Source of the DNA: Campylobacterales bacterium
Lineage (GTDB): Bacteria > Campylobacterota > Campylobacteria > Campylobacterales > Hydrogenimonadaceae
Assembly: GCA_026986055.1 (NCBI GenBank)
Contig: JALSPH010000109.1
Span: forward strand, 1-12,697
Length of the DNA stretch: 12,697 nt
Direction: 5' to 3'
Each line of letters opens with the position of its first letter. Positions within the stretch are counted from its first letter, which is position 1. The translations under genes were made by a program, and so were the position numbers. Below are positions 1-7,466 of the stretch, piece after piece. The notes beneath the pieces were generated by a model. It was not told where the DNA came from. It did not search any database and saw nothing but the letters and a program-made list of their open reading frames with translations.

Positions 1-822
1 GAGCTTGCTCTTGTTTACCTGGTAGGGCAGTTCATCTATGACGATGACCTCTCTGTGCCCCTTCTTCTCTATATGCGTTTTAGCTCTTACCTTGATTCGC
101 CCTCTACCTGTTTTGTAAGCGTCGAGTATCCCTTTTCTTCCAAAGATTATGCCTCCCGTAGGAAAATCTGGACCCTTTATATGCTCCATAAGATCGTCTA
201 GTTCGGCCGACGGGTTATCTATCACCACCAAGAGAGCCTCTATCAACTCATCCAACCTGTGGGGAGGGATGTTCGTAGCCATACCTACGGCAATACCGTT
301 CGAGCCGTTCAGAAGCAGATTGGGTACGCGGCTTGGCAGAACGTCCGGCTCTTGCATCGTGTCGTCGTAGTTGGGGATGAAATCTACCGTATCTTTCTCT
401 ATATCTCTGAGAAGTTCTTCGGCAAGACGGGTCATACGCGCTTCGGTATAACGCATTGCAGCCGGGTTGTCGCCATCTATGGAGCCGAAGTTTCCCTGGC
501 CGTCAACCAACGGTATGCGCATCGAAAAGTCTTGGGCCATACGCACGAGTGCGTCGTAAACGGCCGTATCTCCGTGGGGGTGGTACTTACCTATGACGTC
601 ACCGACTATACGGGCACTCTTTTTATAAGCAGCACGCGAAGTTACGCCAAGTTCGTGCATTGCATAGAGAATTCGTCTATGAACCGGTTTCAGACCGTCT
701 CTTGCATCCGGAAGTGCCCGGCCGATAATAACGCTCATCGAGTAGTCGAGATAGCTTCCTTTGATGCTATCTTCGATGGAGATCTCCTGAATATCTTCGT
801 TTTCTTTGAACAGATCTGACAT
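1..822 (-). CDS. gyrA: DNA gyrase subunit A (5' part; gene runs off the left edge)
   Basis: GyrA is the breakage-reunion subunit of gyrase, which introduces negative supercoils using ATP hydrolysed by GyrB. The start ATG is at 822-820, preceded by AAAGG about 7 bases upstream; 274 codons are visible and the C-terminal half lies outside the window. The N-terminus reads [19 protein letters not shown], followed by the conserved [20 protein letters not shown] block, the quinolone-resistance region [11 protein letters not shown] (Thr86 and Asp90) and [10 protein letters not shown] with the catalytic Tyr125. Numbering and the Thr at 86 match the Campylobacter pattern, in which Thr86 and Asp90 are the wild-type residues, so no resistance substitution is seen at these two sites. 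The upstream side is occupied by a MITE-like element only about 30 bases from the start codon, so the promoter must lie in or beyond that element or be very compact. Identification is secure. Confidence 0.97.
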   Translation of the reverse strand, partial: MSDLFKENEDIQEISIEDSIKGSYLDYSMSVIIGRALPDARDGLKPVHRRILYAMHELGVTSRAAYKKSARIVGDVIGKYHPHGDTAVYDALVRMAQDFSMRIPLVDGQGNFGSIDGDNPAAMRYTEARMTRLAEELLRDIEKDTVDFIPNYDDTMQEPDVLPSRVPNLLLNGSNGIAVGMATNIPPHRLDELIEALLVVIDNPSAELDDLMEHIKGPDFPTGGIIFGRKGILDAYKTGRGRIKVRAKTHIEKKGHREVIVIDELPYQVNKSKL

Positions 823-852
823 TCAAAACCTTTTGCTTTGAAAAATTTAATC

Positions 853-856
853 TTTA
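853..856. repeat. Candidate target-site duplication TTTA, left copy
   Basis: TTTA immediately abuts the GGGCACC left terminus of the palindromic element, and the same TTTA follows the right terminus at 1122-1125. This is weak on its own because the host flank is AT-rich. Confidence 0.4.
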
Positions 857-1121
857 GGGCACCTCTAATAATAGGTGATACTCACAACATTTCCGACTTT
901 TGTCTAGGCTAGGCACGCTTTACAGCCCTAGCCGTAGCTAAGGCGAAAAAGCGTAACGACGCATAGGTGGAAGTCGGGAATGCCCGCAGGGTGGGCTTTG
1001 CAAACGCAATCTTTCACAAGATGCTTCCATCGTCTTAGCTTCGGCTAGGACTTGAAAGCCTCTTGCAAAATCTTACATTTGCAAAGCCCATTGTGAGCAT
1101 TACCTATTTTTAGAGGTGCCC
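857..1121. mobile_element. MITE-like palindromic element with about 31-bp terminal inverted repeats
   Basis: The left end GGGCACCTCTAATAATAGG and the reverse complement of the right end, GGGCACCTCTAAAAATAGG, match over about 31 bases (857-887 against 1091-1121) with roughly four mismatches. Both ends are flanked by TTTA (853-856 and 1122-1125), a candidate 4-bp target duplication, although such an AT-rich tetramer can occur by chance. The interior is also palindromic: TGGGCTTTGCAAA at 992-1004 pairs with TTTGCAAAGCCCA at 1078-1090, and the CCTAGCCG-AGCTAAG type arms near 923-941 pair with those near 1031-1050. No credible ORF is present, so it is a non-autonomous element or a structured intergenic repeat. 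It sits between gyrA and the amt region. Confidence 0.7.
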
Positions 1122-1125
1122 TTTA
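1122..1125. repeat. Candidate target-site duplication TTTA, right copy
   Basis: This is the matching TTTA directly after the GGTGCCC right terminus of the palindromic element; see the left copy at 853-856. Confidence 0.4.
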
Positions 1126-1188
1126 TTCTAACTAAAAGTAGCTTAATTAATGGAAGATCGCTATGTTAAACAGAGAGTTGCGCACTTT

Positions 1189-1359
1189 TAAAGTGGCAGC
1201 AGAAAGATCGTCAAACGAGTGCGATTTGCCTGCGGACGCCTGCAAAATCTCTAAAAACCGCTAACAGCTTCGCTACCCTTACGGGCAAGCGCGGTTTTTA
1301 GCCGAGATTTTTTCGTCTCAAATCGCAAGTTTGACTCTCCATCTGCTACCACTCTTTAT
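1189..1359. repeat. Second large foldback (cruciform-forming) intergenic element
   Basis: Three nested inverted repeats share one centre. The outer arms are 1189-1228 (containing AGTGGCAGCAGA and GTGCGATTTG) and 1318-1359 (CAAATCGCA and TCTGCTACCACT). The middle arms are 1245-1261 (AAATCTCTAAAAACCGC) and 1291-1310 (GCGGTTTTTAGCCGAGATTT). The inner arms are CGCTACCC and GGGCAAGCG around 1271-1292. An extra copy of the outer end, AGAGTGGCAGCA, occurs at 1401-1412. No protein is encoded. It could be a degenerate non-autonomous element, a structured RNA or a clustered palindromic repeat. No clear target duplication is seen. Confidence 0.55.
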
Positions 1360-1400
1360 AACTACTTTTCCAGAGGGCTCGATTGGTAATAGATCATTAT

Positions 1401-1422
1401 AGAGTGGCAGCATATCGATATG
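1401..1422. repeat. Third copy of the AGTGGCAGCA end joined to a 12-bp palindrome
   Basis: AGAGTGGCAGCA (1401-1412) repeats the terminus of the foldback element to its left in direct orientation. It runs into the perfect palindrome CATATCGATATG at 1411-1422, which could be an operator or simply repeat debris. Confidence 0.35.
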
Positions 1423-1436
1423 TTTCGGAGGTACTC

Positions 1437-1496
1437 ATGACTCAATTATTATCGTGTGCCTATTTTTTAATCAATATCGCTCTATCTTCAAGATGA
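1437..1496 (+). CDS. Putative 19-codon leader ORF upstream of amtB
   Basis: ATG at 1437 is preceded by a strong Shine-Dalgarno GGAGG (1427-1431, 5-base spacing) and reads MTQLLSCAYFLINIALSSR before TGA at 1494-1496. The peptide is short and hydrophobic. It ends 44 bases before the amtB start, and the likely amtB promoter (1506-1511) lies after it, so it is either a separately transcribed small ORF, a leader on a longer transcript, or chance. No family is recognised. Confidence 0.3.
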   Translation: MTQLLSCAYFLINIALSSR

Positions 1497-1505
1497 TTTA
1501 ATTTG

Positions 1506-1511
1506 TATACT
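1506..1511 (+). promoter_or_regulatory. Possible -10 box (TATACT) for amtB
   Basis: TATACT sits in an AT-rich stretch 29 bases before the amtB ATG. No convincing -35 is seen, as is common for the vegetative sigma factor in Campylobacterota. No sigma-54 type GG-N10-GC element was found here. The amtB ribosome site AAAGGAG is at 1529-1535. Confidence 0.35.
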
Positions 1512-1540
1512 TTGGACACAATTTTTCCAAAGGAGATCTG

Positions 1541-2794
1541 ATGAAGAAGTGGTTATTCGCACTGCCGATGCTACCGGCACTGGCATTTGCAGAAGATACG
1601 CTAAACAGCGGAGACACGGCGTGGATGCTCGTCGCTACGGCATTTGTCATGCTAATGACGCCTGCGGGGCTTGCGCTCTTTTACGGCGGTCTTACAAGAA
1701 GCAAAAACGTACTCAACACGATGGGGATGAGTCTTGCGGCCTACGCCGTAGGAACACTTGTGTGGGTCATCATAGGCTACTCCATAGCGTTCGGTGAAGG
1801 TGACTTTTTCGGAACCGGTAAGATTCTTCTTTCAGGAATTGGCTCCGATGCTCTCAGCGGTACTATACCTGAGCTGCTCTTCGTAGCCTTCCAGGGGACT
1901 TTTGCCGCCATTACCGTAGCAATCGCCAGCGGCTCGATGATAGAGAGAGTGAAGTTTTCGACTTTCGTTATCTTTTCGGCCCTTTGGATCGTTGCGGTAT
2001 ATGCGCCTATCACCCACTGGGCATGGGGCGGCGGCGAGACTCTTAACTTCGGTGAGATAGATTTTGCCGGCGGTACCGTCGTGCACATCAACGCAGGTGT
2101 GGCAGGTTTTGTGGTGGCTATGATACTTGGACGCAGAAAAGATTATGAGAAGGCTGCTATCAAGCCATTCTCTCCTATACTCGTAGTTCTTGGGGCTATG
2201 CTTCTATGGTTTGGATGGTTCGGTTTCAACGCAGGTTCCGAAGTTGCTGCGGACGGTACTGCGGCATCGGCATTTCTTGTAACGAACGTAGCTGCCTCTC
2301 TTGGAGTCATCGGCTGGATCCTCGGCGAGTGGATAGTGTTCAAAAAGCCGACTCTCGTAGGCGGCGCTTCAGGCGCGGTCGCCGGTCTTGTCGCCATCAC
2401 TCCTGCTTCCGGAACTGCGGGCGTTGGCGGAGCGATCATAATAGGTCTTGTAGGCGGTTTCCTCGGATTCCTCGCCGTCTCCAAGATTAAAAAGATGTTC
2501 AAAGTGGACGACTCTTTGGATGCCTTCTGGGTACACGGCCTTGTCGGAATATGGGGCTCTATCGCTACGGCTATCTTCATAGCCGACTACGCTATGCCGG
2601 AAGATTACAGCCTTGGAAGTCAGCTTGTGAGCCAGCTTATGGCGGTGGGCCTTACGATAGTCTATAGCGGTATCGTAACTGCCATTGTCTTCTTCATAGC
2701 TTCAGCCGTTACGGGCGGAGGACGAGTCGATGAAGAGACGGAGACCGTAGGGCTTGACGAGTCTACCCATGGAGAGCGCGCGCTCAACCTTTAA
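1541..2794 (+). CDS. amtB: Ammonium transporter AmtB
   Basis: This inner-membrane trimeric channel recruits NH4+/NH3 into the cell for glutamine synthesis. The 417-residue protein starts at ATG 1541 after AAAGGAG. A signal peptide (residues 1-17, ending AFA) is followed by about 11 membrane helices. Family landmarks are LALFYGGLTRSKN (about 44-56), THWAWGGG (159-165), Asp174 in DFAGGTVVHINAG, the pore-histidine pair at His182 and His332 (DAFWVHGLVGIWG), and WFGFNAGS (226-233). The cytoplasmic C-terminal tail GLDESTHGERALNL matches the conserved GlnK-docking tail. Downstream, 64 bases away, is glnK, the classic partner that plugs the channel when nitrogen is plentiful. The signal peptide and shorter length separate it from the second amt copy at 3558-4725, which looks like a different subtype. 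Identification is secure. Confidence 0.96.
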   Translation: MKKWLFALPMLPALAFAEDTLNSGDTAWMLVATAFVMLMTPAGLALFYGGLTRSKNVLNTMGMSLAAYAVGTLVWVIIGYSIAFGEGDFFGTGKILLSGIGSDALSGTIPELLFVAFQGTFAAITVAIASGSMIERVKFSTFVIFSALWIVAVYAPITHWAWGGGETLNFGEIDFAGGTVVHINAGVAGFVVAMILGRRKDYEKAAIKPFSPILVVLGAMLLWFGWFGFNAGSEVAADGTAASAFLVTNVAASLGVIGWILGEWIVFKKPTLVGGASGAVAGLVAITPASGTAGVGGAIIIGLVGGFLGFLAVSKIKKMFKVDDSLDAFWVHGLVGIWGSIATAIFIADYAMPEDYSLGSQLVSQLMAVGLTIVYSGIVTAIVFFIASAVTGGGRVDEETETVGLDESTHGERALNL

Positions 2795-2804
2795 CAAAAG
2801 CGGA

Positions 2805-2824
2805 GTGCCGGAGTCATCCGGCGC
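2805..2824 (+). promoter_or_regulatory. Intercistronic hairpin between amtB and glnK
   Basis: GCCGGA (2807-2812) and TCCGGC (2817-2822) pair around a GTCA tetraloop, extended by a wobble pair and a G-C pair to about 8 bp. No T-run follows, so it is more likely an mRNA-stability or processing element, or a partial attenuator, than a full terminator. Confidence 0.45.
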
Positions 2825-2834
2825 CTTAAGATGA

Positions 2835-3197
<363 letters not shown>

Positions 3198-3215
3198 CCC
3201 ACTCTCTCCAAAACT

Positions 3216-3238
3216 CCCGCCTTTGGCTTGCAGGCGGG
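3216..3238 (+). terminator. Probable terminator hairpin after glnK
   Basis: CCCGCCT (3216-3222) and AGGCGGG (3232-3238) form a 7-bp GC-rich stem with a 9-base loop, 18 bases after the glnK stop. The following bases (TGTTGCC) are not a proper T-tract, so termination may be weak or factor-dependent. Confidence 0.45.
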
Positions 3239-3343
3239 TGTTGCCTAAAAATTGAGCATAAAATTTCTATCTGAAAATTAAAATACCATAAAACTGCCTA
3301 AAAACTAAACAATCTATCTATTTAAAATGTTTAAAACTCCTTT

Positions 3344-3349
3344 TATAAT
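3344..3349 (+). promoter_or_regulatory. Possible -10 box (TATAAT) upstream of the second amt
   Basis: A perfect TATAAT lies in AT-rich DNA about 210 bases before the second amt start, with no clear -35. The hairpin at 3404-3461 would lie in the resulting leader. This is low certainty because TATAAT-like strings are common in such DNA. Confidence 0.25.
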
Positions 3350-3403
3350 TTCCTATTGAGTCCTCTGAAAAATTGATAATGAACGAAAGCTTGAATGTTT
3401 TAG

Positions 3404-3461
3404 CTAGAAAACTTCCGCTAAAAAATAGCGCTTGCTTAGCTATTTTTAGGAAGTTTTCTAG
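3404..3461. repeat. Long intergenic hairpin (third foldback element)
   Basis: In the 360-base gap between glnK and the second amt, 3404-3429 pairs with 3439-3461: a perfect 13-bp outer stem (CTAGAAAACTTCC / GGAAGTTTTCTAG), a 3-base bulge, then about 10 bp (TAAAAATAGC type) around a 9-base loop. AGCGCTTGCTTAGC (3426-3439) and AGCGCTTGCGAAGC (3460-3473) form an overlapping direct repeat. A smaller hairpin, TTCACT/AGTGAA, follows at 3481-3498. There is no T-tract at the right place for a simple terminator. It shares the CTAAAAA/GC-loop style of the element at 1189-1359. Confidence 0.55.
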
Positions 3462-3557
3462 CGCTTGCGAAGCAGCAAACTTCACTTGTTTGAGTGAATT
3501 ATCCAATTTTTCAGAGCATTCTCATTGTCAACCCCAAGCGACGTTAAAGGAGTATCT

Positions 3558-4725
3558 ATGCCCGCCGGTGAACTTTCCTATGTAGTGGACACCCTCTTTC
3601 TTCTCTTTGCGATGACTCTGATCATATTTATGGTTCCGGGTTTTGCGATGCTGGAAGCGGGAATCGTCAGGACTAGCCGTTTTGACGGTCAATACGATGA
3701 TATACGCCATAGCCTCCATGGCATTTCTGCTTGTCGGATACCAGCTAGCTTTCGGCAGTTGGGATAACGAGAGTGTAAGCAAGTGGGCCGCTTTTCTGTT
3801 TCAGATGGCATTTGTCGGTAAAACGGTAAACATAATGAGCGGCGGCGTAAGCGAGAGAACGCGCATAATCCCGCTTATGATCTTCACCGTTTTGATGGCT
3901 GCCGTAATATACCCGCTTGTGGTTAACTGGACATGGGGCGCCAATATGCTCGAGGGTACTTTTCTCGATATAAGCTCGATGCACGACCTTGCAGGTTCGA
4001 CGGTCATACACTCGACAGGTGCATGGGCACTGCTTGCGGCTATTTTGATAATAGGGCCGAGAAAAGGGCGATATGTAGATGGAAAGGTAAAGGTAATACC
4101 GGCCTCCAATATTCCCCTAGTAACTCTAGGTGCCATGATCTTGTGGATAGGATGGTTCGGTTTCAACGGAGGCTCGGTCGGCTCCATCTCCTCCAAAGAG
4201 AGTGCCGATCTTGTTGCGCTTACTATAATGAATACGAACACTGCAGGGCTTGCGGGGGCTATAATCGCAGCACTCATCGTCTATATTCAGTATAAAAAGT
4301 TCGATATAACGATGATACTAAACGGTGCGCTCGGCGGATTGGTTGCCATAACTGCCGGAGCAGATCTTTTCGATATCTATACACCTATATTGATAGGCGC
4401 CATCGGCGGAGCTCTGGTAGTTTTTGCAGTTCCTATGTTCGACAGGCTAAGGCTCGACGATCCTGTAGGAGCGCTCTCCGTTCACCTCGTAAACGGCGTG
4501 TGGGGTACGATTGCAGTGGGGATTTTCGCCGAAGATGTCTCTCTGGCTGCTCAGATAAAGGGTGTAGTAGTGGTAGGAATCTTCGCATTTGTGGTATCAT
4601 ACATTACGATGTTCATCATCGACAAAGTCGTCCGTTTCAGGGCAGGCGACGATGAGCAGATGGAGGGAATCGACGTCAGCGAGTGCGGTGTCGAGGCCTA
4701 TCCTGAGTTCAAGCGAGCTTTTTAA
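3558..4725 (+). pseudogene. Second ammonium transporter (Amt), interrupted by a frameshift
   Basis: This is an Amt-family channel gene split across two frames. From ATG 3558 (AAAGGAG at 3546-3552) the frame encodes MPAGELSYVVDTLFLLFAMT and on through FAMLEAGIVRTSR. The family-like sequence then resumes in the +1 frame with VLTVNTMIYAIASMAFLLVGY and continues to TAA at 4723-4725. The junction is at about 3675-3684. Inserting two bases would restore the expected RTSRVLTVNT, so a 2-base deletion (or equivalent) is the simplest reading. The rest is complete: NWTWGANML, the pore histidines in STVIHSTGA and ALSVHLVNGVWG, WFGFNGGS, and a GlnK-docking-like tail GIDVSECGVEAYPEF. It has no signal peptide and differs clearly from the copy at 1541-2794. 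It may be a true recent pseudogene, a sequencing or assembly error, or (least likely) a recoding site. The adjoining glnK is intact. Confidence 0.88.
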
Positions 4726-4730
4726 AATAA

Positions 4731-5094
<364 letters not shown>

Positions 5095-5104
5095 TCATTT
5101 GGCT

Positions 5105-5749
5105 CTACCTCTTTAGCTTGTCTGAAGAGTCAAGCTCTTCGATAAACCTCTTTTCCGCTTTTTTGTTTTTTCTTCTGTAGTAGTAGAAGACCCCTATGAC
5201 CATGACGATGATACCGCCTATAAGGTAGTGCAACACCGGTTTTATCTGCTCTTCATGCTCACCGAATATATACCCCATCGCAAGGAGAACGGCACACCAT
5301 ATGCCGGCTCCCAAAAAGGTGTAGATGCTGAAGGCTGCAAGAGGCATCTTGCCTATACCGGCCGGAAGAGATATGTACTGTCTTATGCCAGGAAGCAGCC
5401 GCCCCCAGAAGGTACTTGCCGGGCCGTACTTTTCGAAAAAGGACTCAACTTTTTCAATAGACTGCGGTTTCAAAAAAATATACTTTCCATACTTCACTAT
5501 GAAGGGTCGGCCCAGCTTGTGCCCCAAAACGTAGTTGAAAAGTGCTCCGGCAAGAGAGCCTCCCGCTCCTGCCAAAAACGCTCCGATCAAACTCATCTCC
5601 CCCTTGCTTGCAAGGTACCCTGCAGGGATCATCGCAACTTCGCTCGGAAAAGGGAAGAATGAGCTCTCCAGAAACATCATTATAAAGATTCCAAGATAGC
5701 CCATAGCCCCGACCAACTCGACAATCCAGTTTACAAACTCTTCCAACAT
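5105..5749 (-). CDS. DedA-family (SNARE-associated/VTT domain) inner-membrane protein
   Basis: This is a DedA-superfamily protein. Members act in membrane homeostasis, and several have been reported as lipid flippases that recycle undecaprenyl phosphate or phosphatidylethanolamine. The 214 residues start with MLEEFVNWIVELVG at ATG 5749-5747, preceded by GAAGG with 8-base spacing. A longer in-frame extension to 6316 would overlap pyrC by 500 bases and is rejected. Conserved features are ESSFFPFPSEVAMIPAGYLA (28-47, with the key acidic Glu37), the glycine-rich GAGGSLAGAL (61-70) and WGRLLPGIRQYISLPAG (115-131), whose Arg117 and Arg123 likely match the two essential arginines of Escherichia coli YqjA/YghB. 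C-terminal helices end in a basic tail (YYYRRKNKKAEKR). It faces glnK convergently and pyrC divergently, so it is probably its own transcription unit. Confidence 0.92.
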   Translation of the reverse strand: MLEEFVNWIVELVGAMGYLGIFIMMFLESSFFPFPSEVAMIPAGYLASKGEMSLIGAFLAGAGGSLAGALFNYVLGHKLGRPFIVKYGKYIFLKPQSIEKVESFFEKYGPASTFWGRLLPGIRQYISLPAGIGKMPLAAFSIYTFLGAGIWCAVLLAMGYIFGEHEEQIKPVLHYLIGGIIVMVIGVFYYYRRKNKKAEKRFIEELDSSDKLKR

Positions 5750-5781
5750 ATCAAAGCCTTCGGTAAGGTAAAAGTAAACGG

Positions 5782-5787
5782 TATAAT
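5782..5787 (+). promoter_or_regulatory. Likely -10 box (TATAAT) for the pyrC operon
   Basis: A consensus TATAAT lies 31 bases before the pyrC ATG in the 63-base divergent gap to the DedA gene. No strong -35 is visible. The pyrC ribosome site GAGG is at 5801-5804. This promoter probably drives the whole run from pyrC to the PilZ gene. Confidence 0.5.
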
Positions 5788-5812
5788 ACAATAAAAAGTT
5801 GAGGATGATAAG

Positions 5813-6823
5813 ATGGTGATAGCTTTGAACGAACCGCTCGATATGCATCTGCACCTGCGTGATGAGCGTATGCTCGAAATTGTGGCGCCTTTGAGTGCCG
5901 AAACTTTCAGCGGTGCACTCGTTATGCCCAACCTGGTTCCGCCCGTTACGACAAAAGAGGCTCTGGTATCGTACAGAGAGAGAATTGTAAAGAGTGCCGA
6001 AAAGAGAGATTTCACCCCATATATGACCCTCTTTTTCCGCTCCGACTACACTCCGGAATTCCTCGAATCCGTAAAGAGCGATATTCTGGCCATAAAGCTC
6101 TACCCTGCCGGCATCACCACCAACTCCGAAGGGGGAGTCGAGGGTTTTGAGCTGATCGAACTTGGAGGGGTTCTGGAGGCTATGAGCGAGCTTCAAATAC
6201 CCCTTTGTGTGCACGGTGAGACGGGAGGATTCGTGATGGATAGAGAGAAAGAGTTCATCCCCATATATGAAAAGCTTGCCAAAAACTTTCCCGATCTTAA
6301 AATCGTTATGGAGCATATCACGACAAAGAGTGCGGTCGAGGCGCTTGATAGGTTCGAAAACCTCTACGCTACGATAACGCTACACCACCTCTACATAACT
6401 CTTGACGATGTGGCGGGCGGATTGTTGCAGCCGCACCTTTTTTGCAAACCCATCGCCAAGCGCCCGGAGGATAGAGCGGCACTTTTGCAGGCTGCACTAA
6501 AAGCTCACCCCAAAGTTATGTTCGGTTCCGACTCTGCACCCCACCCGAGAGAGGCCAAAGAGGCTCCGGGGTGTGCAGCAGGAGTATTTACGGCACCCAT
6601 CGCGCTGCAGGCGCTCGCACAACTCTTCGAGAGGCACGAAGCTCTGGAGAATCTGCAGAGTTTTGTCAGCGACAACGCAAAAAGAGTATATGGTGTAAAT
6701 CCGCCGAAAAAAGAGGTGATTTTGGAAAAGTCGCCATATCTTGTGCCTGAAATCTATGAAGGGTGTGTTGTTCCTATGTTCGCCGGTCAGAGTCTTGAGT
6801 GGAGGGTTTTGAGTGCAGGCTAA
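5813..6823 (+). CDS. pyrC: Dihydroorotase (class II, PyrC type)
   Basis: This zinc enzyme cyclises N-carbamoyl-aspartate to dihydroorotate, the third step of de novo pyrimidine synthesis, in the cytoplasm. It is 336 residues, close to the usual length of about 340 for PyrC. The binuclear-metal ligands are all visible: DMHLHLRD with His12 and His14, the carboxylated lysine Lys95 in [16 protein letters not shown], His134 (CVHGE), His168 (MEHITT) and Asp240 with the adjacent FGSDSAPH motif. ATG 5813 follows GAGG with 8-base spacing. Its last 11 bases overlap the GTG start of the response regulator, so pyrC heads a translationally coupled operon of signalling genes with no obvious pyrimidine link. 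Confidence 0.97.
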   Translation: MVIALNEPLDMHLHLRDERMLEIVAPLSAETFSGALVMPNLVPPVTTKEALVSYRERIVKSAEKRDFTPYMTLFFRSDYTPEFLESVKSDILAIKLYPAGITTNSEGGVEGFELIELGGVLEAMSELQIPLCVHGETGGFVMDREKEFIPIYEKLAKNFPDLKIVMEHITTKSAVEALDRFENLYATITLHHLYITLDDVAGGLLQPHLFCKPIAKRPEDRAALLQAALKAHPKVMFGSDSAPHPREAKEAPGCAAGVFTAPIALQALAQLFERHEALENLQSFVSDNAKRVYGVNPPKKEVILEKSPYLVPEIYEGCVVPMFAGQSLEWRVLSAG

Positions 6824-7466
6824 AATTTTGCTGCTCGAGGATGATACCCTTTTTGGGGAGACTCTCGTAGATTTTCTGGAGGGTGAAGGGTACGAGGTGG
6901 ATCACTTTCTTGAGGCGAAAGAGGCTATAGATATGACATATACCAAAAAGTATGACCTCTACCTTCTGGATGTAAACCTGCCAGACATGAACGGCTTCGA
7001 ACTGCTCAAGCAGTTAAGGGAGAGCGGTGACGACACTGCCGCTATCTACATTACCTCCGCCAGAGACAAAGAGGCTCTTGTGCAAGGGTTTGGAAGCGGT
7101 GCCGACGACTACATGAAAAAGCCGGTCGATCTGGATGAGCTGGCTCTTCGCGTCGAAGCTCAGCTTAGGCGTCTTAAAATCAACAGTAAAGTTGAGGTTG
7201 GAGAGTATCTTTTCGATATGGAAAGACTCGTACTCTACAGAGAGGGGGAACCTGTGGCTCTTCCAAGAAAGCTTGCCGAGCTGCTTGGGCTCTTTTTGAG
7301 AAACAGGGGAGAGGTTGTAAGCACCGAAGAGATACTTGAAGAGATATATGGAGACGAGCATCCGGGTACGGGGGCTCTAAGAGTCTATATCAACAAGCTC
7401 AAACAGCTTTTCGGAAAAGATGCGATAGTAAACATAAGAGGGATCGGTTACTGTTTTGAAGCGTAG
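6813..7466 (+). CDS. OmpR/PhoB-family response regulator
   Basis: This is a DNA-binding two-component response regulator of 217 residues. The receiver domain (about 1-120) has the acidic pair Asp10-Asp11 (LLLEDD), the phospho-acceptor Asp53 ([12 protein letters not shown]), Thr81 (YITSA) and Lys103 ([10 protein letters not shown]). The C-terminal winged helix (about 125-217) includes [33 protein letters not shown] and the terminal [10 protein letters not shown]. The start is GTG 6813, within the end of pyrC (11-base overlap), preceded by GGAGGG at 6801-6806. Its own 3' end overlaps the kinase gene by 11 bases, so the two are an obvious cognate pair. No target genes or recognition sites can be named from sequence alone. 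Regulation of the linked exbB-exbD genes or the GKCG-repeat gene is possible but unproven. Confidence 0.94.
   Translation: MQAKILLLEDDTLFGETLVDFLEGEGYEVDHFLEAKEAIDMTYTKKYDLYLLDVNLPDMNGFELLKQLRESGDDTAAIYITSARDKEALVQGFGSGADDYMKKPVDLDELALRVEAQLRRLKINSKVEVGEYLFDMERLVLYREGEPVALPRKLAELLGLFLRNRGEVVSTEEILEEIYGDEHPGTGALRVYINKLKQLFGKDAIVNIRGIGYCFEA

Noticed and set aside
259..819. 186-codon plus-strand open frame
   Set aside because: It is antisense to gyrA, whose protein is unmistakable on the minus strand; it has no family resemblance.
857..1359. CRISPR array or tRNA/rRNA gene in the gyrA-amtB gap
   Set aside because: The repeats are inverted rather than regularly spaced direct repeats. No cloverleaf or rRNA-like sequence was seen.
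1380..1540. Sigma-54 promoter for the nitrogen genes
   Set aside because: No GG-N10-GC core was found in the region before amtB; TTGGACACAATTTTT lacks the downstream GC element.
3525..3557. Upstream start for the second amt adding MSTPSDVKGVS
   Set aside because: This added stretch includes the ribosome-binding site AAAGGAG of the ATG at 3558, where Amt-like sequence begins.
3373..3585. 70-codon plus-strand ORF over the intergenic hairpin (and the antisense frame 3318-3506)
   Set aside because: It reads through both arms of the palindrome, lacks family resemblance and overlaps the amt start. Open frames on both strands are expected from the hairpin.
5750..6316. N-terminal extension of the DedA open frame to 403 codons
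   Set aside because: It would overlap pyrC on the opposite strand by about 500 bases. The DedA homology starts near MLEEFVNW, which has its own ribosome site.
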